Source: Methylobacterium sp. Leaf123
GTDB taxonomy: Bacteria > Pseudomonadota > Alphaproteobacteria > Rhizobiales > Beijerinckiaceae
Length of the DNA stretch: 64,000 bases
Assembly: GCF_001423405.1 (NCBI RefSeq)
Contig: NZ_LMNS01000036.1
Location: 307,234-371,233, forward strand
Reading direction: 5' to 3'
Shown: positions 17,963 through 27,221 of the stretch, one piece after another
Layout of the letters: every line of letters starts with the position of its first letter
Numbering within the stretch: the stretch's first letter is position 1
Position numbers and translations under genes: made by a program
Notes under the pieces: generated by a model
What the model saw: only the letters and a program-made list of their open reading frames with translations
The model's database searches: none
Told to the model about the DNA's origin: nothing

Positions 17963-18847
17963 ATGCGTCGCGCAGGCCTCTGGCTGGTATTTTCGGTTCT
18001 CCTGCTGACGGTGCTTTACCAGGGCGGGCGGACCACGCCGTTCGCGCAGGGCGTCGCCTTCGTTTCCATCGTCGTGCTGACCGTGCATGCGGTGCTGACC
18101 CTCGGCGCCCGCAAAGCGTCGGCGTTCCTCGCAATCTGCCTGACGGTGACGTTCACGGTCGAGAATGTCGGCGTCGCCACCGGATTTCCCTTCGGGGCGT
18201 ACAAATTCCTCGTCGCGCCCGATCTCCCGCATGTCGGCGCGATCCCGGTCATCGTCGGGCCGCTCTATTTCGGGATCGGCTATCCCGCCTGGATCATCGC
18301 CTGCCTGCTCCTGGGCACCGATGTCGGCGGTCCGGCGAACCGGCGGGAACTCGCATTCACGCCCGTCGTCGCGGCCTTCACCCTGACGCAGTGAGACGTG
18401 GTCATGGACCCGGCCAACGCCACGATCGGACGGGCCTGGGCCTGGTTCGAGAGCGGCGGCTATTTCGGCGTCCCGCTCTCGAACTTTTTCGGCTGGTTCC
18501 TGACGACGTGGCTATTCTTCCAGGGCTTCGCCCTGTTCGCCTACCGAGAGCGAGGCCGGCGCCGGAGCATCCGGCGGAGCCCGGCCTTCCTGGCGGTGCC
18601 GGTGCTGCTCTACGCCGCCTCCGCGCTCTGCCACCTGCCGCCGCTCCTCGACCCTGACACGGCCGTCGTGGATGCCGGTGGACGCTTGTGGTCGTCTGCC
18701 GATATTCGCGAGACGGCGGCGATCATGGCCCTGTTCACCATGCTCCCGGTCGCCCTTGTCGCCCTGATGAGGCTGGCAGCGATGCCGGCCCCGCCGGGCG
18801 CCGAGCCGGTTCGTGCGGACCGGCCCACGCACCGTTCGACCTCCTGA
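17963..18847 (+). pseudogene. Carotenoid biosynthesis membrane protein (CruF/DUF422-like) interrupted by in-frame TGA
   Basis: Two ORFs, 143 and about 150 residues, lie in the same frame and are separated by one TGA at 18392-18394. Read through it, the product would be a 294-residue polytopic membrane protein. The junction reads ...AFTLTQ-stop-DVVMDPANATIGRAW; this family has a tryptophan before the DVVMDP motif, so TGG to TGA is the simplest explanation. Both halves keep good coding character: VENVGVATGFPFGAYKF in the first and GGYFGVPLSNFFGWF in the second. The family hydrates or otherwise modifies carotenoid ends. It may be a recent null mutation, a sequencing error, or a read-through codon. 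The second half could restart at the ATG at 18404. Confidence 0.85.
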
Positions 18848-18878
18848 AGGGCGATCCGCGAACCGCTCCGTCGGCGGG

Positions 18879-20057
18879 TCAGCCCAGCCACCGCTTCAGC
18901 CGCGTCACCGCCTCGGCGCAATCCGCCTGCGAGCCGGCGAAGGAGAAGCGGATGTGGTGGCCGCCCTCCTCCGGGTCGAAATCGAGGCCCGGCGTCGCGG
19001 CGACGCCGGTCTCGTCCAGCATCCGCCGGCAGAAGGCACGCGCGTCGTCGGTGTGCCGGGCGATGTCGGCGTAGAGATAGAAGGCCCCGTCCACCGGGTG
19101 GATGTCGGTGAAGCCGAGCGACGGCAGCGCGTCGAGGAGCACGGCGCGGTTGCCCGCGTAGCCCTCGCGGATCGCGACGATCTCGTCGAGCGTGTCGAAG
19201 GCCGCCAGCGCCGCGATCTGCGAGAGATAGGGCGCCGAGATGTAGAGGTTCTGCGCCAGCCGCTCGATGCCGCGGACGAGCGTCTCGGGCACCACCATCC
19301 AGCCGACCCGCCAACCGGTCATGCAGTAGAATTTCGAGAAGGAGTTGATGACCAGCGCGTTCGCATCGAATTGCAGCGCGGTCGCCGTCGGCACGCCGTA
19401 GCTGAGGCCGTGATAGATTTCGTCGGAGATGAAGGGCAGCGAGAGCGCCCGCGCCGTGGCGCAGAGTTCGGCGAGGCGGGCGGGCTCGATCACCGTGCCG
19501 GAAGGGTTGGCCGGGCTCATCACCAGCAGGCCGGAGAGGGTGTGCGCCGCATGGACCGCGCGCACCAGCGCGGGGGTCGGGGCGTAGCGGTCTTCCGCGC
19601 GCAGGGTCAGCGGCTGCGGGATCAGGTCGAGGGCGCGCAGGATGCCGTCATAGGCGGGGTAGCCGGGGCGCGGCACGCCGATCCGGGCGCCCGCATCGAA
19701 CAGGGCGAGGAAGGCCAGCACGAAGCCCGCCGAGGAGCCCGTCGTCACCACCACCCGCTCCGGTGAGAGGCGGACGCCGTAGGTCTCGGCGTAGTGCCGG
19801 GCAATGCGCTCGCGCAAGGCGGGCAGCCCGAGCGCTTCCGTGTAGGGGATGCGCCCGTCGGCGAGCGCGGCCTGCGCCGCCGCGATCACCGCGCGGGGCG
19901 CCGGGGCCGAGGGCTGGCCGACCTCCATGTGGATGACGCCCTCCCCGCGCCGCTCGCGGGCGCCGGCGGCGGCCATCACGTCCATCGCCAGGAAGGGCGC
20001 GACGGCCTGTGCGCGGCGCGAGAGGGCGGGATCGGGGCTCAAGGCGGGGCTCCTCAC
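18879..20057 (-). CDS. Class I/II aminotransferase (PLP-dependent)
   Basis: A 392-residue fold-type I aminotransferase of the aspartate-aminotransferase family. K242 in NSFSKFYCMTGWRVGW is the residue expected to bind pyridoxal phosphate. MSPANPSGTV and ISDEIYHGLSYG supply the cofactor-binding Asn, Asp and Tyr. The substrate cannot be told from sequence. The annotated start is a GTG; a TTG at 20042 has a GAGGAG 8 bases upstream and may be the real start. It converges with the broken carotenoid gene, with 31 bases between. Confidence 0.9.
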   Translation of the reverse strand: MRSPALSPDPALSRRAQAVAPFLAMDVMAAAGARERRGEGVIHMEVGQPSAPAPRAVIAAAQAALADGRIPYTEALGLPALRERIARHYAETYGVRLSPERVVVTTGSSAGFVLAFLALFDAGARIGVPRPGYPAYDGILRALDLIPQPLTLRAEDRYAPTPALVRAVHAAHTLSGLLVMSPANPSGTVIEPARLAELCATARALSLPFISDEIYHGLSYGVPTATALQFDANALVINSFSKFYCMTGWRVGWMVVPETLVRGIERLAQNLYISAPYLSQIAALAAFDTLDEIVAIREGYAGNRAVLLDALPSLGFTDIHPVDGAFYLYADIARHTDDARAFCRRMLDETGVAATPGLDFDPEEGGHHIRFSFAGSQADCAEAVTRLKRWLG

Positions 20058-20119
20058 AGGAGAGGCGGGGTCCCGGTCAGGTAGACCCTGCCGGCGCCCC
20101 GCTCAACCGCGGGGTCCGC

Positions 20120-21403
20120 CTACCAGTAGAGCTGCGCCCGGCCGATGAAGAGGTCGGCATCGACGGTGCGGCGGCGGAAATTCAGCGATTCCGCCGAGGG
20201 CGAGGCGTGCGAGCGGACATAGTCGAAGACGAAGCGCAGGTTGGGTTCGGGATAGTAGTTCACGCCCGCGGTGAAATCGTGCTCGACGCCGCCGCGCACC
20301 TCCTTCGATTCGAGGTCGATGGCGCTGTAGCGCAGGCCGAGTTCGAACACGCCGGTGCCGCCGCGGCTCACCCGCTGGCGCTCCTCCAACGCGACGCCCT
20401 TGAACACGCCGTACTCGCTGCCGTGGCCCGGCACGACCTGGTAGGGCCGGCCCTTCTCGTCGAGCACCACCGAGGCCTGGATGTAGCCGCCCTGGAACAG
20501 CAAAGGCGAGCGCCCGTCGCGGCGCTCGATATCCGTGAGGATGTACTCGCCCAGGAGCCGGAACGGCCCCTGCTGCCACGCCGCCTCGACCCCGACCCGG
20601 CCGATCGCCGTGGCGTCGCGGATCGTCCGGGTGTTGACGAGCGGCCGGGCGAACAGGAACGCCTCCGAGCGGCTCGATAGGCTGAGGCTGCTGGCGTCGT
20701 CGCCGAGCGTCCGGTAGCTGCCGGCCAGCCCGAAATGCAGCACGTCGTTCTTGTTCTCCGCGAGCCACGGCGTGTAGGTCACGCGGGTGGTCGAGGCGAT
20801 GCCGTTATTCGCGATCCCGGTGCTGATGTTGCCGCCGAACACGCCTGTCACCGCGGTCCAGTTCGTGCCGTGGGTGCCGATGGCGGTGCCGAAGTTGCGC
20901 GCCGGGGCGAAGGCGTCGGCCTGCGAGCGCTCGGTGAACTGGGTGACGTTGTCGCTGATGAGCTGGTCGAGACTGAACGGCTCCTTGAAGTTGCCGTGGG
21001 TGATGATGACGTCCTGGAAGCCCTTGTAGGCGATGATCGCGTCGCTGATCGGCACGCGCCGCTCGTTGAAGTCGTACTGGAACGCGAACGCGAAATCCTT
21101 GAGGCTGTAGGAGGTCTCGATCCAGGCCCGGCGGATCGCCGCCGGCTCCTCGAACACCGTGCCGAAGCCGCGCTGCTGCACTCGCCCGGTGCCGAAATCC
21201 CCCTGAAGCCGCCCGCCGATGCGGAAGGTGCTGCCGTCATCGAAGCGGAGCGTGATGCCCTTTTCATCAAGGGTGGCCGGCGGCTTGGCGCCGGCGGGCT
21301 CCTTGGCGGCCGCCGGCGGGCCAAACAGGCAGGCCAGGGCCAGCGTCACCGCCGGGATCAGGGCCGGCATCGCGGCACCCGGCTGTCGTCGACGCGCAAG
21401 CAT
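20120..21403 (-). CDS. Phosphate-selective-porin-type outer-membrane protein (OprO/OprP family)
   Basis: A 427-residue predicted beta-barrel with a signal peptide (cleavage near AAAKE, residue about 34). GITLRFDDGSTFRIGGRLQGDFG at the start of the mature part is typical of OprO/OprP-like porins, as are the alternating aromatic strands throughout and the C-terminal aromatic residue (RAQLYW, ending in W) that serves as an outer-membrane insertion signal. Family members pass phosphate or other anions; selectivity here is unknown. It is monocistronic by spacing, 62 bases from the aminotransferase start. Confidence 0.88.
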   Translation of the reverse strand: MLARRRQPGAAMPALIPAVTLALACLFGPPAAAKEPAGAKPPATLDEKGITLRFDDGSTFRIGGRLQGDFGTGRVQQRGFGTVFEEPAAIRRAWIETSYSLKDFAFAFQYDFNERRVPISDAIIAYKGFQDVIITHGNFKEPFSLDQLISDNVTQFTERSQADAFAPARNFGTAIGTHGTNWTAVTGVFGGNISTGIANNGIASTTRVTYTPWLAENKNDVLHFGLAGSYRTLGDDASSLSLSSRSEAFLFARPLVNTRTIRDATAIGRVGVEAAWQQGPFRLLGEYILTDIERRDGRSPLLFQGGYIQASVVLDEKGRPYQVVPGHGSEYGVFKGVALEERQRVSRGGTGVFELGLRYSAIDLESKEVRGGVEHDFTAGVNYYPEPNLRFVFDYVRSHASPSAESLNFRRRTVDADLFIGRAQLYW

Positions 21404-21523
21404 GAACAGATCTCTCGAAGTGATGATCCGTTAGCCTATGATGGTTTTCGTGACCGCCGTAAGACGGTCTGCGTCTCGGCCGCCCTGTGAAACGGGCCGC
21501 ACCCGCCGCGCGGGAGACCCGGC

Positions 21524-22630
21524 TCAGGGCACCGTCTGCACCGCCCGGCCGAAGGCCTGCACCAGCCCACCCTCCAGCTTGCCCTGCATGCCCGACAGGA
21601 TGGAGAGCGCGTCGCGGGTCGACATCGGCGCCTTGTAGGGGCGCCGTTCGATCAGGGCGGCATAGATGTCGCAGATCGTCAGAAGCCGCACGGGGTCGCC
21701 GATCGCGTCGGCGCAGAGCTGGTCCGGATAGCCCGAGCCGTCGAGCATCTCGTGATGGTGGCGCGTCACCGCGAGCGTGATCGGGTCGCAGCCGCCGGAG
21801 GCCGTCAGGATCTCGTGGCCGATCGGCGCATGGGTCTGCATCACGGCCCGCTCGTCGTCGTCGAGCCGGCCGGGCTTGTTGAGGACGGCGAGCGGGATGC
21901 GCGACTTGCCCACATCGTGCACCAGCGCGGCGCGGGTCATGAGCTGCTTGTCCCCGGCGGAGAGGCCGAGATTCTGGGCGAAGGCGGCGACGACGCCGGA
22001 GACCAGCAGGCAGTGCTGGAAGGTCACGTCGTCATGCGCCCACACTTCGTCGAGCCAGCGCGACAGGCCGCCCTCGTGGATCGCGTCGAGCACCGGGGCG
22101 ATGCCCCGCTCGACGCTCGGCATGTCGATCGGGCCGGTCTGCGCCGATTCGAACAGGCGCGTCATCAGCGTGCCCGCCCGCTCGGCCTCGCGGGTCACCA
22201 CGAGGTCGGCCACCGATTTCTCGGGCCAGACCTCGCGCACCAGCGAGCCCACCACCATCCGCGGCTCGACCAGCGCCGAAAGGCACAGGGTGGCGCCGAG
22301 GTTGCGCGCCTCGGTGAAGGCGGATTGCCCGTCGCCGCGCGTCAGGCAGATCAGGGGCGTGCGCGTGCGTGCGGGACGGTTCGCCAGCAGGCGCAGGCAG
22401 CGCTTGGCTTCGGGGCGGCTCAGGGTGATGTCGGCGATCACACCGCGGAAGAGGCCGATCCGGTCCCAGGTCTCGTCGGTGCCCACGACCCGGCACTCGG
22501 TGACCGCGCGCAGGGCATCGACCAGAGACTGGCTGCGGTCCGGGCGGTCGCTCAGCACGACGATCACGCTGCCCTCCCCGTTCCGGCTGCATCGTGGCTT
22601 GCCCGGAACTTGAGGTCCACTATTTAGCAA
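21524..22630 (-). CDS. HD-GYP domain protein with degenerate receiver-like N-terminus
   Basis: A 368-residue protein. Residues about 20-135 look like a response-regulator receiver fold (VIVVLSDRP, then GVIADITLS with D67), but the usual acidic pocket and lysine are not clearly kept. Residues about 195-355 form an HD-GYP domain with H238-D239 (HDVGK), HHEMLDGSGYP at 292-302 and the CDIYAALIERRPYK block. HD-GYP proteins hydrolyse cyclic-di-GMP, so it may lower this second messenger. It is divergent from the DsbA-like gene; the 237-base gap between them holds no other gene I can recognise. Confidence 0.88.
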   Translation of the reverse strand: MLNSGPQVPGKPRCSRNGEGSVIVVLSDRPDRSQSLVDALRAVTECRVVGTDETWDRIGLFRGVIADITLSRPEAKRCLRLLANRPARTRTPLICLTRGDGQSAFTEARNLGATLCLSALVEPRMVVGSLVREVWPEKSVADLVVTREAERAGTLMTRLFESAQTGPIDMPSVERGIAPVLDAIHEGGLSRWLDEVWAHDDVTFQHCLLVSGVVAAFAQNLGLSAGDKQLMTRAALVHDVGKSRIPLAVLNKPGRLDDDERAVMQTHAPIGHEILTASGGCDPITLAVTRHHHEMLDGSGYPDQLCADAIGDPVRLLTICDIYAALIERRPYKAPMSTRDALSILSGMQGKLEGGLVQAFGRAVQTVP

Positions 22631-22867
22631 ATCGCTAAGATTGCACGACTTTCGATCGCACCACGCCGCAGAGAGCGGTCGCCGCGAAATCGCCGCAGCC
22701 CGGGCGCAGGAACGGCGCGAGGCCCTTCAGGGGGGTTCCCGTCCGGATCCGATTCCGATCGGCGCAGCAGGTGCGCTGTGTCATTGTTTCGTCGGCGGGG
22801 CCGGTGGGGACGCCTTGTCGATGGTCCCGGCCGGGATGTCGTCCCCGACACGCATTTCGAGGTATCG

Positions 22868-23647
22868 ATGAAGCTCTTCCGCTCCGTTTCCGTCTTCGCC
22901 CTCGCCGGCGGCCTTGCGCTCGGTGCGGCCGCGGGCGCCCGCGCGGAGGATGCCGCCCCCTTCACCGACGCCCAGCGCAAGGCGATCGAGGGGATCGTCA
23001 AGGACTACCTCGTCAAGAACCCCGACGTGCTGCAGGAGGCGATCGCCGAGGGCGAGCGCCGCGCCCAGGAGACGCAGAAGCTTGCCCAGTCCGCCGCGCT
23101 GAAGGAGTCGCGCGAGGCGCTGACGAACTCGCCCCACGGCATCATCGCCGGCAACCCGAACGGCGACGTCACCGTGGTCGAGTTCTTCGACTACAATTGT
23201 GGCTATTGCCGCAAGGCCTTCACCGACGTGCAGACCCTGATCAAGTCCGATCCGAAGCTGCGCGTGGTGCTCAAGGACTTCCCCGTCCTCGGCGCCGAGT
23301 CGCTGGAGGCGAGCCGGATCGCGCTCGCGGCCAAGCTCCAGCTCAAGCCGGAGAAGATGTTCGACTTCCACGCCAAGCTGTTCGAGACCAAGGGCCGCAT
23401 CAACGGCGAGCGGGCGATCGCGGTGGCGCGTGAATTCGGCGCCGACGTGGAGCGCCTGAAGAAGGACGCGCAGGGGCCGGAGGTGAAGGCTGCGCTCACC
23501 GAGAATGTCGGCCTCGGCGACAAGCTCAGCCTCTCGGGCACCCCCGCCTTCGTCATCGGCGACGAGATCCTGCCCGGCGCGGTCGGCGTCGAGCCGATGC
23601 GCAAGACCATCAACGACATCCGCCAGTGCGGCCACGCGAGCTGCTAA
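22868..23647 (+). CDS. DsbA-family thioredoxin-fold protein with N-terminal helical domain
   Basis: A 259-residue periplasmic thiol oxidoreductase. I chose the ATG at 22868 because GAGGT lies 4 bases upstream and the product then starts with a clean signal peptide (MKLFRSVSVFALAGGLALGA, cleavage after ARA). Residues 33-80 form a charged helix (TDAQRKAIEGIVKDYLVKNP), like the oligomerisation helix of ScsC/Com1-type proteins. The thioredoxin domain has C111-G-Y-C114 in EFFDYNCGYC and the cis-proline loop SGTPAF. It probably makes or isomerises disulfide bonds. It converges with mscS and shares a terminator with it. Confidence 0.92.
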   Translation: MKLFRSVSVFALAGGLALGAAAGARAEDAAPFTDAQRKAIEGIVKDYLVKNPDVLQEAIAEGERRAQETQKLAQSAALKESREALTNSPHGIIAGNPNGDVTVVEFFDYNCGYCRKAFTDVQTLIKSDPKLRVVLKDFPVLGAESLEASRIALAAKLQLKPEKMFDFHAKLFETKGRINGERAIAVAREFGADVERLKKDAQGPEVKAALTENVGLGDKLSLSGTPAFVIGDEILPGAVGVEPMRKTINDIRQCGHASC

Positions 23648-23675
23648 GGTCTCCACTCGCGACGGACGGATAGGG

Positions 23676-23713
23676 AAAAGCCCGGTGCGGATCGAGCGCA
23701 CCGGGCTTTTTTT
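23676..23713. terminator. Bidirectional terminator between dsbA-like gene and mscS
   Basis: AAAAGCCCGGTGCG (23676-23689) and CGCACCGGGCTTTT (23697-23710) form a 14-base-pair stem with a 7-base loop. T-runs follow on both strands, so it can end both convergent genes. Confidence 0.9.
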
Positions 23714-23716
23714 CGT

Positions 23717-24898
23717 TCAGGCGGCGGCGGCGCGGGGATCGCTGCGGAGCGGGCGCTCGCCGCGGATGCCGGGCTCGTTGCCGGCCTCGGGCGCGGCGTG
23801 GCCGCCGGGATAGGGCGGTTCGGGGTTCACCCATTCCGCCCGCTGGCGCGGCAGGGCGCAGGGGTGCTCCTTCTGCAGGAAGCCGATCATCTTCTCGCGC
23901 ACCTCGCAGCGCAGGTCCCAGGTCTGGGGGGCGTTGCGGGCGCTCACCAGCATCCGCAGTTCGATCACGCCCTCCCGCGCGTCCGAGACCTGCAGGTTGA
24001 CCACGTTGCCGTCCCACAGCCGGGAGGCCCCGGCGATCCGCCGGAGTTCCTGGCGCATCGCCTCGATCGGCGCCCGGTGATCGACGTAGAGGAACACCGA
24101 GCCGATCAGCGAGGCGCCCTCGCGGGTCCAGTTCTGGAACGGCTTCTGGATGAAGTAGGTCAGCGGCAGCACGAGGCGGCGCCAATCCCACAGCCGCACG
24201 ACGACGTAGGTCGCGTTGATCTCCTCGACCCAGCCCCACTCGTTTTCGACGATGACCGCATCCTCGATCCGGATCGGCTGGGTGATGGCGATCTGGATGC
24301 CCGCCACGAGGTTGGAGAGCACCGGCTGCATCGCCAACCCAAGGATCAGCCCGGCCGCCCCCGCCGAGGCGAGCAGGCTTACCCCGTATTGCCGCACCGG
24401 CTCGAAGGTCATCAGCGCGATGGCGACGGTGACGATGGCCACCAGCGTCAGCGCCGCCCGCTCGAGGATGCGCATCTGCGTAAAGTGCTTGCGGGCGAGC
24501 AGGTTGTCTTCCGCATCGAGCTTGAACCGGCGCAGATAGATCACGGTGGCGATGTGGATCGCCGTGGCGCAGGTCCAGCCCGCCAGCGTCACGAAGGCGA
24601 CGAGCAGCACCTGATTGAGGACGAGCCGGATCTGCCACGTCAGCGGCGCGGTGGAGACCGCGAGCGCGAGGCTCAGGACCAGCAGGGCGAGCCGGCTCAG
24701 GCCCCGGGTGCGTGACACCAACGAGCGCCAGAACAGGCTTTTGCCGCTCACCGCCCGCTGCGCGAAGCGGTAGGCCACCCCGTGCAGGGGCAGCACCAGC
24801 GCGCAGCAGCCGGCGACCAGGATCGGGCTCGCCACCCACCAGGGCCATTGGACGATCCAGCCGATCGACTGATCGAAGAATGCGTGAATTTCCGCCAT
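23717..24898 (-). CDS. MscS-family mechanosensitive ion channel
   Basis: A 393-residue inner-membrane channel that opens under membrane tension. There are four or five membrane segments in residues 15-195. The pore helix region reads LLASAGAAGLILGLAMQPVLSNL (about 172-195), with the small-residue spacing of MscS TM3. The beta domain follows with PIRIEDAVIVENEWGWVEEI, and the C-terminal a/b domain runs to about 340. The last 45 residues are Pro/Gly-rich and poorly conserved. A strong GAGGAGGTGATCG lies just before the ATG. Confidence 0.93.
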   Translation of the reverse strand: MAEIHAFFDQSIGWIVQWPWWVASPILVAGCCALVLPLHGVAYRFAQRAVSGKSLFWRSLVSRTRGLSRLALLVLSLALAVSTAPLTWQIRLVLNQVLLVAFVTLAGWTCATAIHIATVIYLRRFKLDAEDNLLARKHFTQMRILERAALTLVAIVTVAIALMTFEPVRQYGVSLLASAGAAGLILGLAMQPVLSNLVAGIQIAITQPIRIEDAVIVENEWGWVEEINATYVVVRLWDWRRLVLPLTYFIQKPFQNWTREGASLIGSVFLYVDHRAPIEAMRQELRRIAGASRLWDGNVVNLQVSDAREGVIELRMLVSARNAPQTWDLRCEVREKMIGFLQKEHPCALPRQRAEWVNPEPPYPGGHAAPEAGNEPGIRGERPLRSDPRAAAA

Positions 24899-25462
24899 CG
24901 ATCACCTCCTCGTCAGGGGGGCAATGATCGCTGCCGGGCCCGGTTCCGCACTGCACAATGGTGCAGCTGCTCTGCCGCCACCGCCCTTATTGCATGTCCC
25001 GCGGCACCGAGGCGCGGCGCCGGCAACCGGCCGGCCCGAGCCTCGAGCGCTGAAGAGCCAACACAACGGCACGCGGTCCTTCTGCGTGGCAGCATGAGAC
25101 GTTCGACACCCTGATCGTTCTTTTAAGTTGCTAAAAGCGCGGCTTATGCCTAGAAAGCCAACCTTGACGAGATTTATGGTGGCGGGTTCACGTCATGTGA
25201 AAAGCGCTGGCGCTCATCGATAAAAGTGGCCGATGGCATCAAATATTTCAGGATATCACTTGTGCTCATGTTCTGTTGCTTTGGGCTCTCGGGTGTATCC
25301 TCTTCATGGCGAGATGAGCGATGCATATCGATGCTTCGTTGGAGTGTCGCCTCGGCCGCAACGAGATCAGTCTTGACGTAGCCCCACCCGGTCAGCGGGT
25401 GGCGAAGCGACGCCGCGGCGCAGGCGCAACTTTCGGAGACCGTTCGCGCCGAAGGCATCCTT
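24899..25462. other. Intergenic region at the left boundary of an AT-rich island
   Basis: This 564-base gap changes composition near 25110: GC-rich DNA on the left gives way to AT-richer DNA such as TTCTTTTAAGTTGCTAAAAG. A minus-strand reading frame from 25322 (MHRSSRHEEDTPESPKQQN...) to 25174 could encode about 50 residues, but it has no ribosome site and I do not call it. No integrase, tRNA or att repeat was recognised at the boundary. Confidence 0.5.
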
Positions 25463-27217
25463 GTGGAGACTCGACCGTCGATGAGAAGACTGTTGTCCAT
25501 CATTGGAAAAAATGAAGATATCCGACTGCTGGCAAGCAGTGCCATCTTCAACTCATTCAGCTTGATAAAGAATTTTCCTCACGAGGGCAGGCTAAAAGCT
25601 GCGCGTTCATATCTGCGGTCTGAACGGCAATCAAAAATCGGCACTGATGGCGTATTCGACCTCGAATTTTACAAAGCACGATTCCCAGCGCACGCCCGAC
25701 GCCCAGCCAACTATCTCCTGCATTACATCAAGAGAGGGTGGAGGATCGGACTGTGTCCTCATATCATGTTCGATATCGGATACTATATTCATGAGGCGGA
25801 AAAGAAGGGTTTTTGCATCGATGTCGAGCCGTTTGAGCATTATTGCAAAGATGATTGGAGGGATAATGTCTCTCCATCGATGTATTTTGATAACGATTGG
25901 TATGTCGGCACATACATGAAGCCCACCGATCGAGAAGGATCTCCTCTCGAGCACTTTTTACAGATTGGCTCCGAGAACGGGTATAGTACGTCGCCCTTTT
26001 TCTCGATGCACCGGATCGGCAGCGCGCTTGGCGTAAATTCCGGGCAAACCCTGCCTATTCTCAAAAATTACATGTCTTCGAACGAAAAATGGAGTGCCAT
26101 CGATACCCACCCCCTCTTCGACACCAAATTCTACAACGCCCGATATCCCGACGTCGCTCAAAACAACGTCAGCCCGCTGGCGCATTTCACCGCCTACGGT
26201 CTCGGCGAGCGCCGCGTGACGATGCCTTTGAACGATTCGCCCGCCGGCCACGCGAACGAGATCGATCGATTGCAGTTCAAGTTCGTAAATTATGCAGACT
26301 ATTTTGGAACAAAGGAGATTTTTAACCGCTACATCTACCTTGATAAACTGATCTACCGCATCGGCGAAGACAGAGGAAAGGATGCGCGTCGCCCACTTGC
26401 CATCATTGCAATGTACAACGATGCTGATTGTATCGAGGCCGTGCTTCGTGCCGCTGTGAGAGAAGGTCTCTCGCTATGGCTGATCGATAACTGGTCGAGT
26501 GACGCGACCTACGAGATCATCAGTGAGTTGGCTTCAGCATCCGATCTGACGCCCTATATTGACGGAATCGAGAGATTCCCATCCGCCGGGCCGAGCGATC
26601 AGTACGACTGGCACGGCATCCTCAGCCGGAAGCAGGTAATCGCCAGCCAATTTCCTGGCCGATGGATCCTTCATCAGGACAGCGACGAGATAACCACCTC
26701 GCTTGTCGGCAATTCCACCTGCGCATCGACGCTGCAGGCGATAGCCTCGCTCGGGTATAATGCTGTCAACATGCGCATGTTCGACTTCAGGCCGATCGAT
26801 CGATCGGAGCCCGGTCCTGATATCGAAGCGCATTTCGACTATTTCGAGTTCAGCGACAAGCCTGGATATGCGAGCCAGCTAAAGGCTTGGGTTCAGCCCG
26901 ATACGGTTGTGGATCTCGCCAGTTCAGCCGGGCATTATGTGCAGTTCGGCGGCATCAAAGCTTATCCCCTGCGCCTCCCGCGCAAGCATTATGCACTTCG
27001 CTCCGTGAGCCACGCTCGACGTAAAATTACGCTGGAAAGGCTCCCCCGATTCGAGAAAGAGCGAATGGAGAAAGGGTGGCACGTACACTACGAAGCTGAT
27101 TTCGACGATAGTAAATTCGTCTGGGATCGGGAGCGTCTCCAATTGTATACATCGGTCGGTCACGTCAGCGTCTGGTTTCCAAAAATGTTCAACGATGATT
27201 TCGTTGCCTGGAGCTAG
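25463..27217 (+). CDS. Family 2-type glycosyltransferase with N-terminal FDxxYY repeats
   Basis: A 584-residue protein. Four repeats with the pattern FD-x-x-aromatic-Y ... P-x-x-H-aromatic cover about 64-95 (FDLEFYKARFP, NYLLHYIKRG), 103-128 (FDIGYYIHEA, PFEHY), 142-165 (FDNDWYVGTY, PLEHF) and 219-251 (FDTKFYNARYPDVA, PLAHFTAYG). Residues about 310-480 resemble a GT-A glycosyltransferase core, with AIIAMYNDADCI, LIDNWSSDATYE and HQDSDEI (404-410) as the probable nucleotide-sugar/metal site. The substrate is unknown; surface polysaccharide is likely. The GTG start has GAAGG 7 bases upstream; an ATG follows at 25481. Codon use is much AT-richer than that of its surroundings, indicating transfer. 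Confidence 0.82.
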   Translation: METRPSMRRLLSIIGKNEDIRLLASSAIFNSFSLIKNFPHEGRLKAARSYLRSERQSKIGTDGVFDLEFYKARFPAHARRPANYLLHYIKRGWRIGLCPHIMFDIGYYIHEAEKKGFCIDVEPFEHYCKDDWRDNVSPSMYFDNDWYVGTYMKPTDREGSPLEHFLQIGSENGYSTSPFFSMHRIGSALGVNSGQTLPILKNYMSSNEKWSAIDTHPLFDTKFYNARYPDVAQNNVSPLAHFTAYGLGERRVTMPLNDSPAGHANEIDRLQFKFVNYADYFGTKEIFNRYIYLDKLIYRIGEDRGKDARRPLAIIAMYNDADCIEAVLRAAVREGLSLWLIDNWSSDATYEIISELASASDLTPYIDGIERFPSAGPSDQYDWHGILSRKQVIASQFPGRWILHQDSDEITTSLVGNSTCASTLQAIASLGYNAVNMRMFDFRPIDRSEPGPDIEAHFDYFEFSDKPGYASQLKAWVQPDTVVDLASSAGHYVQFGGIKAYPLRLPRKHYALRSVSHARRKITLERLPRFEKERMEKGWHVHYEADFDDSKFVWDRERLQLYTSVGHVSVWFPKMFNDDFVAWS

Positions 27218-27221
27218 TGGG

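Noticed and set aside
25174..25551. Minus-strand frame of 125 residues before the glycosyltransferase
   Set aside because: It overlaps the supported glycosyltransferase start and lacks a ribosome site; only its last 50 residues read naturally.
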